Both the position numbers and the translations under genes were made by a program. Below are positions 7,901 through 12,636 of a stretch of 19,459 bases of DNA, piece after piece; position 1 is the stretch's first letter, and each line of letters opens with the position of its first letter. Source of the stretch: Cellulomonas sp. (GTDB lineage: Bacteria; Actinomycetota; Actinomycetes; Actinomycetales; Cellulomonadaceae); the NCBI GenBank assembly GCA_027451305.1, contig DAIDJQ010000087.1, positions 1-19,459 on the forward strand, read 5' to 3'. The notes under the pieces are model-generated. The model was not told the DNA's origin. It searched no databases and saw only the letters and a list, made by a program, of their open reading frames with translations.

Positions 7901-8338
7901 GTGACCGGCACCGGCGTGCAGCTGTGGGCCGACGCCGTGGCCCACCAGCAAGCCGACCACGACCCCCGCGTGGTCCACGCCCGCGACCGGCTCGACGAGG
8001 CCCGACAGGAGGCGCAACGCACAGCCGCACGACAGGTCAACGAGCGCGCGGACCTGCGCCGCCACGTGGCAGGCGATCAGCCCGTCACCAGCGCGCCGGC
8101 CCAAGCGGCCCGGTGGCGCACCCGTGCCGAGTCCGCGCGCCGCGACCTGGCGACCATCGAGGCCATGCCCCTCGCCCAAGCCGCCCACCTCATCCGCGAC
8201 CGCGCCGAGCAGGCCGCCGCCGCACAAGCCGTGATCGACGCCGCGGCAGCCGCCCGCCACACGCAGGCGGCCGAGTGGACTTCACCGAGCCCCGCCCGCC
8301 TACCCGACCACGACCGCGACCTCGGACCCAGCCGGTAA
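4901..8338 (+). CDS. MobF-family relaxase fused to RecD-like helicase (TraA-like)
   Basis: A conjugative relaxase-helicase of about 1145 residues. It should nick the transfer origin, stay covalently bound to the 5' end and unwind the strand. The N-terminal TrwC-type relaxase domain (about residues 1-310) begins MRGGVILFRGSGADARRYL and has the metal-binding histidines H169-R-H171-I-H173. Candidate nucleophiles are the Tyr residues in DEYYLEGG at about residues 29-31. The helicase domain has Walker A GAAGAGKT at 466-473, Walker B VVDEAG with D565-E566, GDRAQLSAVGRGG and, near 790, TAYGVQGATV plus YVGMTRGKD (superfamily 1 motifs). The last 280 residues are Ala-, Arg- and Gln-rich and probably coiled-coil. 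ATG at 4901 is preferred because of the GGGGGTGGG upstream and the family-like N-terminus; in-frame GTG 4886 and TTG 4871 are less likely. It converges on the Lsr2 gene. No type IV secretion genes are nearby. Confidence 0.9.
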   Translation: MRGGVILFRGSGADARRYLESDRSRADEYYLEGGTALAEFVVVDGDGTVVGEGALTPEEYAQWVDWINPLTGESMGIPRQPGQSRRGSPRFAEMVVNAPKSLSIAAALHPEVSAALDAAQRDAVSEIRSWLGQHSVTRVGPRGAQEVVPVAQLETVSVVHKTSRAGDPHRHIHLQIGTRVWAAGAWRGLDTAALFRQQGAIRALGTAVIAAHPQLAAVLDAHGLTLDPVTGEVAELAPYNAVMSKRAAQVTANLAMFEAQWHAAHPGQEPGPVVCARLQAKAWDHERPHKKPTQLGHEAAWRAELQDAGYRPNPPRVPVPPAVSLDDLRVQQVASRALDRCAAHASTWTAHDIAEHVTRIITETGVRAQHDELRELIAMTTRLAADDCLSVLPPGAVQPEHVAHLTTLHVVAVEMRLRDLLAARATGDVHATPDVSHVARRRGLDPQQVQAAAAIASSDPLVVVEGAAGAGKTTMLGAAIEAAATQGRAVRVVTPTKKAADVAGQELGVPTESVAKLVYEHGWRWNADGVWTRLAVGDTDPQTGAAYTGPTNPARLIRAERIVVDEAGMLDQDTALALLTLADEAGATLALVGDRAQLSAVGRGGVLDMAAQLAPHTLDMSSVHRFTDPDYAGLTVRMRRGEHPARLFDQLHALGLVVLHESTEDMHDAIARGRRDGDAITVATNDEARELNARIRDQRVCAGQVDDHSTATGSDGLSIGRGDVIATRRNDAEVQVANRQTWTVQQVSTDGTVWARENGTGRRRQRTVHLPAAYVAEHTHLAYATTAYGVQGATVIASHTILSDALDASGLYVGMTRGKDTNHLHLVAADLDDARAQVILALERDRADRGLAAATVAAREAVAGLVADSPARVVTAERARLAEQIEHAEAQAARWQDAATALEHQARQHQAEADQQQTILTTAEETVDRVRAEVAAPLIAQAAGDATAYLATRDRLWQASQTHRSARGLRKRATARALTSASDEHDAVETTVRRRWGSLPVTGTGVQLWADAVAHQQADHDPRVVHARDRLDEARQEAQRTAARQVNERADLRRHVAGDQPVTSAPAQAARWRTRAESARRDLATIEAMPLAQAAHLIRDRAEQAAAAQAVIDAAAAARHTQAAEWTSPSPARLPDHDRDLGPSR

Positions 8339-8678
8339 CCGGCTGCCCCAGGCGCCGATGGGTCTGCACCACAGTTACCTCTGGACGCCACTGGCGGGCA
8401 GTGGGAGTCTGGAAGCCGAAGCCTCGCCGTGGCCCCCCTGCGCGCCGGGGCTTCGCCACGTCCGGGCTTCGATCGCCTCCACGTGGCTAACCCGGACTGC
8501 CCGGCCGAGCCGATGAATGCGCACATCTGGGTCTCGGCAATGGCCGTCTCTGCCGCCGCGAGACGGCCAGGCACGCCGCCCGGCGCCCGCGGTGGTGTCG
8601 AATCGACACCACCGCCGTCGCGGCCACTTCCCGCGTCCGCACCTGGCGGCATCCGCCGCTCGACTCGACAGCGCGAAC
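8339..8678. other. convergent intergenic region between relaxase and Lsr2
   Basis: These 340 bases lie between two converging genes and hold no supportable gene. The main structure is the 27-base inverted repeat at 8589-8615. A weaker pair, GAAGCC near 8415 and GGCTTC near 8448, could form an additional stem after the relaxase. Confidence 0.5.
8589..8615. terminator. strong inverted repeat, probable bidirectional terminator
   Basis: GCGGTGGTGTCGA at 8589-8601 and TCGACACCACCGC at 8603-8615 are perfect inverted arms separated by one base, A8602. It lies between the ends of the converging relaxase and Lsr2 genes, the expected place for a shared terminator. There is no U-tract. Its near-perfect symmetry would also fit a protein-binding site. 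Confidence 0.55.
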
Positions 8679-9011
8679 CTAGAACCCGGCGGCGTGGTAC
8701 AGCGCGAGCACCCTGGCGGGGATGCGGCCACGGGCCGGCAGGGCGATCTTGCGCGAGGCGGCCCAAGCTCGCACTGCTTGCGGGTCGTAGGACCGGGCGG
8801 CCGTCACCGCGCGGGTCGAGACGCGTCGACCGGCACCACCCACCCGGCGGCCCGCAGCCACGAACGGCTCGATGACCGCGCGAAGCTCACGGGCGTGCGC
8901 GTCGTTCAGATCGATCTCATAGTCCTGGCCGTCCACGGCGAACCGGACGGTCTGCGCCGCGCGGCTGCCGTCCACGTCGTCCACCAGCTCCACCACGGTC
9001 CTACGAGCCAT
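8679..9011 (-). CDS. lsr2: Lsr2-family nucleoid-associated protein
   Basis: A protein of 110 residues, the usual Lsr2 length. Lsr2 proteins bridge DNA, prefer AT-rich sequence in the minor groove and silence acquired genes. The N-terminal oligomerisation domain is recognisable in TVVELVDDVDGS, FAVDGQDYEIDLND and VIEPFVAAGRRVGG. After a basic linker comes the DNA-binding domain: PQAVRAWAASRKIALPARGR and IPARVLALYHAAGF, with the key R94-G95-R96 minor-groove motif intact. The start ATG at 9011 has GGGGGAC just upstream on the minus strand. Mobile elements often carry their own Lsr2 copy to keep their genes quiet in a new host; here it could silence the AT-richer promoter regions of the element (inference). 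It converges with the relaxase gene. Confidence 0.92.
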   Translation of the reverse strand: MARRTVVELVDDVDGSRAAQTVRFAVDGQDYEIDLNDAHARELRAVIEPFVAAGRRVGGAGRRVSTRAVTAARSYDPQAVRAWAASRKIALPARGRIPARVLALYHAAGF

Positions 9012-9065
9012 ACCGTCCCCCCACCGCCAGCACCACCAGCACTGCTGCTCACCTGCCTAGGCACC

Positions 9066-9119
9066 CTACTGCTGGCACGACAACGCCGGGCGCTCCCGGC
9101 GGTCCCAGGTGCAGGCCAT
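9066..9119 (-). CDS. micro-ORF upstream of lsr2, related to a second one at 9940
   Basis: A possible 17-residue peptide, MACTWDRRERPALSCQQ. The ATG at 9119 has GGAGA eight bases upstream, an unusually good ribosome binding site. Its TWDR-RRERPA core resembles the C-terminus of the micro-ORF at 9940-10038, with synonymous third-position differences and an in-frame 9-base gap, which suggests real coding or a recent duplication of coding sequence. It sits 54 bases before the lsr2 start on the same strand, so it could be a leader peptide. The upstream frame stays open, so it might also be the remnant C-terminus of a longer protein. No function known. Confidence 0.35.
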   Translation of the reverse strand: MACTWDRRERPALSCQQ

Positions 9120-9214
9120 GGACGCGTCTCCTGCGGTCCGCGACCAGACATGCTCAGGCCGGTGCTCCCGAGGCGAGGGCCTCACCCATGGAGTGACAAA
9201 CCAGCGAGCGTTCC

Positions 9215-9703
9215 CTAGCTGATGCCTGAGACCTCGACCGTGACGACCGTGCTGCCGGGGTGTGGGCGCGCTAAGTTGCCTCCGTCGTCTGTGTCTTCGA
9301 CGCGGTCGGACACAGCAACCCGGACATAGGTGTCCGTGGTTGACCCGATGAACATCATCACGAGCGGATCGTGGGCGTCTTGCAGTGCGTACCTCGCGCC
9401 GTAGGCGCTGACCCAGGCGTCGAGCGCCTCTTGCGATGTGACCTCGACTTGGTAGGCGACGACGACGTAGGCGGAGACGTTCGGCAGGCCGACGCCGTAC
9501 TGGGACTGGCGGGTCGCCCGGCCGAGCTCGACGGCGTCGATCGGAGCCGTCAGGATCGGCTCCTGCTCCACCTGCGCCAACCGGGGTGAGGGGCCGGTGA
9601 CCGACGCGACGATGTAGGTCGCCGGGACCGCAGCCACGACCAGGCCGAGGATGGCGACCACCCACGGCCATCGACGACGTCGCCGCGGCACCGCATCGAT
9701 CAC
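9215..9703 (-). CDS. single-pass membrane-anchored protein, unknown
   Basis: A protein of 162 residues. A basic N-terminus (IDAVPRRRRR) precedes one transmembrane helix, WPWVVAILGLVVAAVPATYI, giving an N-in, C-out topology with a domain of about 130 residues outside. That domain has strand-like stretches (VSAYVVVAYQVEVTSQE, PLVMMFIGSTTDTYVRVAVS, STVVTVEVSG). It begins with GTG at 9703 and overlaps the stop of the upstream gene by four bases (GTGA), so the two are translationally coupled. I recognise no family; a cell-envelope role linked to conjugation is possible but only inferred from its neighbours. Confidence 0.65.
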   Translation of the reverse strand: MIDAVPRRRRRWPWVVAILGLVVAAVPATYIVASVTGPSPRLAQVEQEPILTAPIDAVELGRATRQSQYGVGLPNVSAYVVVAYQVEVTSQEALDAWVSAYGARYALQDAHDPLVMMFIGSTTDTYVRVAVSDRVEDTDDGGNLARPHPGSTVVTVEVSGIS

Positions 9704-9930
9704 ATGGTGTCCTTCGTGGTCAAGGTCGCCCGGCTGAGGGTGACGGCGCCGGACGAGGAGAAGCAGCCGGTGTCGATCTGGGCGTTCATGGCGGCTGTCC
9801 CGTTGATCTGCACGCGGCCGGTGGTGAGGATCTGCACGTTGGTCTGCGGGTCGGCCTGGATGCCGTTGCTGACGGTGACCGACGCCGGGCCGTCACTCTT
9901 CGACGGCACCAGGACCCGCAGCTCAGGCAC
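9700..9930 (-). CDS. small beta-rich protein coupled to the membrane protein
   Basis: A 76-residue frame from GTG at 9930: PELRVLVPSKSDGPASVTVS, then NVQILTTGRVQINGTAAMNA, and a tail SGAVTLSRATLTTKDTM. It has no signal peptide or membrane segment and looks like a short all-beta fold. The stop overlaps the next start (GTGA at 9700-9703). The start is uncertain: the AGTAGG just before GTG 9930 is too close to serve as its ribosome binding site, and a GTG near 9912 is an alternative. It follows the micro-ORF at 9940-10038 by nine bases, suggesting a three-gene minus-strand unit. Function unknown. Confidence 0.55.
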   Translation of the reverse strand: MPELRVLVPSKSDGPASVTVSNGIQADPQTNVQILTTGRVQINGTAAMNAQIDTGCFSSSGAVTLSRATLTTKDTM

Positions 9931-9985
9931 CCTACTGCTCTAGCGCCACGCCGGGCGCTCCCGACGGTTCCAACGGTCCCAAGTC
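9926..9985. repeat. imperfect direct repeat, second copy at 9058-9110
   Basis: AGGCACCCTACTGCT and ACGCCGGGCGCTCCCG occur in the same order here and at 9058-9110, separated by a short variable stretch. Each copy spans the end of one of the two micro-ORFs and the bases after it. This marks a duplication within the element. Confidence 0.6.
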
Positions 9986-10038
9986 TGCTCGAATTCGGTC
10001 CGGTCGAACGGTGAGGCGTGATCGGTGAACACGGTCAC
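9940..10038 (-). CDS. micro-ORF (32 residues) heading the minus-strand unit
   Basis: From GTG at 10038 the frame reads VTVFTDHASPFDRTEF and then EQTWDRWNRRERPAWR before TAG. An in-frame TGA directly upstream limits its length. The C-terminal half is charged and Trp-rich and resembles the micro-ORF at 9066-9119. No good ribosome binding site is visible, so translation may be coupled to or driven by a nearby start. It could be a genuine small protein, a leader, or a duplicated scrap of coding sequence. Confidence 0.35.
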   Translation of the reverse strand: MTVFTDHASPFDRTEFEQTWDRWNRRERPAWR

Positions 10039-10123
10039 GGTTCACGCGGCAAGGTCGACCGTCTGTGCTTGTCGCGATGTCGAGGGCACCGGCGTCCTAA
10101 GCGGAACTGGACGCCTGTCTATT

Positions 10124-10135
10124 TTGGACGTCCAA
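10124..10135. promoter_or_regulatory. palindromic operator-like site 3 (GGACGTCC core)
   Basis: TTGGACGTCCAA is a perfect 12-base palindrome followed by CAAA. It belongs to the same set as sites 1 and 2 upstream of the secreted protease. It lies about 190 bases before the putative precursor peptide and about 90 bases upstream of the minus-strand micro-ORF, so it could serve either direction. Confidence 0.6.
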
Positions 10136-10160
10136 CAAACAACGCGCTGCCACGATTGAT

Positions 10161-10172
10161 TCGGACGTCCAA
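10161..10172. promoter_or_regulatory. palindromic operator-like site 4 (GGACGTCC core)
   Basis: TCGGACGTCCAA followed by CTCA, with its centre 37 bases from site 3. A looser relative, GGAC-GAAC-GTCC, follows at 10208-10219. The stretch from 10173 to 10300 holds no gene and may be the promoter and leader of the precursor peptide; I could not identify a convincing -10 there. Confidence 0.55.
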
Positions 10173-10308
10173 CTCACACGTGCCTGAACGGATTCTTGGG
10201 GACAAAAGGACGAACGTCCCTCCCGCTGGGTCTCGGGCGCGACGAGCGTCGAACGTGAGCTGGCGCCCCGGCAGCACATGAGCAGCGGCCGTCCGCTCTC
10301 CTAAAGGC

Positions 10309-10318
10309 AGGAAGGGGG
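10309..10318 (+). promoter_or_regulatory. very strong ribosome binding site of the precursor peptide gene
   Basis: AGGAAGGGGG ends seven bases before the GTG at 10326. It is the strongest such site in the window and is what makes the short ORF that follows credible, as expected for an abundantly made precursor peptide. Confidence 0.6.
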
Positions 10319-10325
10319 TGCACCA

Positions 10326-10430
10326 GTGGCCGAGATCGAGTTCCAGGTGATCGATGAGGAGCCGCGCGATCTGATCGCGCCGAACGGCAACCACCACGCC
10401 GTCACCGTGACGACGTTCGAGTGGGCGTGA
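10326..10430 (+). CDS. putative RiPP precursor peptide (34 residues)
   Basis: This short gene has a GTG start, a strong ribosome binding site and a TGA stop. The peptide reads MAEIEFQVIDEEPRDLIAPN followed by GNHHAVTVTTFEWA. The acidic first half with the hydrophobic pattern IEFQVID looks like a leader of the kind bound by a RiPP recognition element. The second half, after a Gly-containing PNGN turn, would be the core. The core has no Cys or Ser; Thr27, Thr29 and Thr30 are the only residues a cyclodehydratase could cyclise, giving methyloxazolines. It lies 88 bases before the YcaO gene, with a hairpin between, the usual layout for a highly expressed precursor and less expressed enzyme. The cleavage point is not certain. 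It could be a chance ORF, but its position, ribosome binding site and composition argue against that. Confidence 0.65.
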   Translation: MAEIEFQVIDEEPRDLIAPNGNHHAVTVTTFEWA

Positions 10431-10437
10431 CCTTCAG

Positions 10438-10476
10438 CCCGTTGGGGTCCGTCGGGAAATGACGGGCCCCAACGGG
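10438..10476 (+). terminator. hairpin between precursor and YcaO genes (partial terminator or attenuator)
   Basis: CCCGTTGGGGTCCGTC at 10438-10453 pairs with GACGGGCCCCAACGGG at 10461-10476, a 16-pair stem with one G-U pair and a 7-base loop. It starts eight bases after the precursor stop. No U-tract follows. Partial termination here would give more precursor than enzyme transcript. Confidence 0.7.
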
Positions 10477-10518
10477 GCACATCGATAGTGCGCGTAAGTC
10501 AGATTGAGGGGGCAACAA

Positions 10519-12627
10519 GTGTCGACGTACTCGTTGGAGGACGAGCCTCGCCGGTCGGCGTACATGGAGCTGTATCCGCTCGGCGATGCGCGCACGCTGG
10601 TCCTGACCGAGGGACACGTTCGGGTCGAGGCCAAGGCAGACCTCGACGACGTCGCCGCGCGACTGGTCGCAGACCCGCCTGATGCCCTTCGTGCGGGAGT
10701 GGAAGGCGCTCTCCAGGAGGCGGCGCCGGCCCCTGATCGAGTCCCTGCCGCCACATGGGTCGTGCTCGGATCGGGGCGGCTGGCGGAGGTGCTCGCTGGC
10801 CTGGACGCCGTCCCCCGAAGCTGGCCGGATGTCCTGGGGTCGCTGGAGCCCGGTACCACGTACGTGGTGCCCGAGGTCGCGTGGTCATCCGCTGACGCAC
10901 CCAGGATGGAGGACTGGACGTCGAAGGTGCGCTGGCTTCCGGCCAGGCTCTTCAAGGGCGTCATCGAAGTCGGCCCGCTGCTAGGACCCGGCGCGCAGTG
11001 TCGGTACGCCGACCTGCTCGGGCGCCGACGGGCAGCCGCGTACAGCTCCCTGCACGATCAGGCGCTGGGGGAACCGGCGAAGGTACTCAACGACTATCCG
11101 GCGGAGCACTACCACCGCGCCTACGCGGTGTTGCGGCGCGCGCTCGAGGAGAGCGCGGCCCGCCCCGGCGAAGCCGAGACGACCGTCTACTGCGCCGAGA
11201 TTGGTTCCGGCTGGGTACGGCGTCGACCGATCCACGCGTTGCCCGATGCGAAGGTGCCGCGACCGCGCCGTGACCTTGCCTCGCTCATCGACGAGGAGCA
11301 CGGGCTCATCCTGCGTACCCGAAGAATCACCCACCACCGTTCGGCGCCGCCGACACTGGTCACCGTTCAGGCAGATGTCGGGATGACCAGCCGGGTCTAT
11401 CCGTTCGCGAACAACTCGAACTGCCAAGGAAGCGTCTTCGGCGACTACGAGGCGGCCCGTATGGGCGCGATCGGTGAGTCCGTCGAACGCTACTGCGCCA
11501 ACATGCTCGACACGCTGCCGCGGATCACGGCCTCATGGAACGACCTGGCCTCCGCCGGCGTGCGTGCCATCGATCCCGATCAGCTCGTCCTGCACTCACC
11601 GGAGCAATACGCCACGCCCGGCTTCCCGCTGGTTCCCTTCACCCGTGAGTTGCCCGTGTCGTGGGTGCCCGGATGGTCCGTCACGACCGACCGGGCCACC
11701 TGGGCGCCGGCGAGCCTGGTCTACGTCAACTACAAGCTCGGCCCGTACGCCCAGGAGCCACCGACCAACATCGCCAGCTACCCGGGCATCGCCGCCGGTT
11801 CGACCCGCGAGCAGGCGATCGTGTCCGGCATCGAGGAAGTCGTCGAGCGTCACGCCACGATGATCTGGTGGCACAACCGCCTCGAGTTGCCACGGCTGCA
11901 ACTCCCGGACTCGGTGGCGCAGGTGTGGAGCTACCCGGGATCGCAGGTCCAGAGCTGGTCGGCCCTGCGCTTGCCCAACGAGTTCGACATCCCCGTGGTC
12001 GCCGGCATCGTGGAAAACACACAGGAAGAGCTCTTCAACATCGGCTTCGCGGCCCGTCCACGGTTGGCGCAGGCCACATTGAAAGCCTGGACGGAAGCGC
12101 TCACTCTTCAAGAAGGCAGCCGCGACCTGCTCAATCCGAACGGCGCCTACCGCCAGGCGTTCTTGAACGGCAAGCTCAGCGGCAAGTCGATGAAAGAGCA
12201 CCGAGACGATCGGCTCTACATGGACTCCTACCGCAGCGACTTCCGAGACATCAACGACCTGATGTGCCAACAACAGTTCTATCTCGACCCGCGGGCGCGC
12301 CAGGCTGTCGCCTTCTTGGTGGACACGCCCCAGACTGCACGATGGGAGCCCGAACGCGACCTCGCCGTCCGGACGCTGCAGGAGTACCGGCGCCGTATCG
12401 AGCCGCACGGCTACGAGATCATCGTCGTCGACGTGACAACCCCGGACGTCGCGTCGGCCGGCCTTCACGTGGTTCGCGTGCTCATCCCGGGCCTGGTCCC
12501 CAACTTCCCCGCCGGCTTCCCGATGCTCGGACGAGAAGCCCTGCAGATGGCACCGGTTCGACTCGGTCTGCGTGACCATCCGCTCAGCGCGGGGGAACTG
12601 CACTACTTCCCGCTGCCCCATGCCTGA
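10519..12627 (+). CDS. fused E1-like / YcaO cyclodehydratase for peptide modification
   Basis: A protein of 702 residues, the size of fused azoline-forming cyclodehydratases. These bind a precursor leader and use ATP to cyclise Cys, Ser or Thr. Residues 1 to about 265 resemble the leader-binding E1-like part, including WLPARLFKGVIEVGPLLGPG. The CxxC pair normally after that block is reduced to one Cys (AQCRYADLLGRRR), so a zinc site is probably lost. The YcaO domain has its ATP and Mg motifs: GESVERYC at 319-326, IEEVVERH at 438-445, and RLAQATLKAWTEALTLQ at 515-531. The end, HYFPLPHA, resembles the Pro-rich C-terminal tail of azoline-forming YcaOs. GTG at 10519 is chosen because GAGGGGG lies six bases upstream; TTG at 10504 is unlikely. 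The exporter gene follows after nine bases. A thioamide- or amidine-forming role is not excluded. Confidence 0.85.
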   Translation: MSTYSLEDEPRRSAYMELYPLGDARTLVLTEGHVRVEAKADLDDVAARLVADPPDALRAGVEGALQEAAPAPDRVPAATWVVLGSGRLAEVLAGLDAVPRSWPDVLGSLEPGTTYVVPEVAWSSADAPRMEDWTSKVRWLPARLFKGVIEVGPLLGPGAQCRYADLLGRRRAAAYSSLHDQALGEPAKVLNDYPAEHYHRAYAVLRRALEESAARPGEAETTVYCAEIGSGWVRRRPIHALPDAKVPRPRRDLASLIDEEHGLILRTRRITHHRSAPPTLVTVQADVGMTSRVYPFANNSNCQGSVFGDYEAARMGAIGESVERYCANMLDTLPRITASWNDLASAGVRAIDPDQLVLHSPEQYATPGFPLVPFTRELPVSWVPGWSVTTDRATWAPASLVYVNYKLGPYAQEPPTNIASYPGIAAGSTREQAIVSGIEEVVERHATMIWWHNRLELPRLQLPDSVAQVWSYPGSQVQSWSALRLPNEFDIPVVAGIVENTQEELFNIGFAARPRLAQATLKAWTEALTLQEGSRDLLNPNGAYRQAFLNGKLSGKSMKEHRDDRLYMDSYRSDFRDINDLMCQQQFYLDPRARQAVAFLVDTPQTARWEPERDLAVRTLQEYRRRIEPHGYEIIVVDVTTPDVASAGLHVVRVLIPGLVPNFPAGFPMLGREALQMAPVRLGLRDHPLSAGELHYFPLPHA

Positions 12628-12636
12628 GGGAGCACG

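Noticed and set aside
6074..8260. 728-residue open frame antisense to the relaxase gene
   Set aside because: It is a high-GC shadow of the relaxase reading frame: Gly-, Val- and His-rich without motifs, while the plus-strand frame has clear relaxase and helicase motifs.
9120..9671. Open frame antisense-shifted across the membrane protein gene, ending at the first micro-ORF
   Set aside because: It is an arginine-rich shadow of the 9215-9703 gene. Only the last 17 codons have independent support from a ribosome binding site and the repeat.
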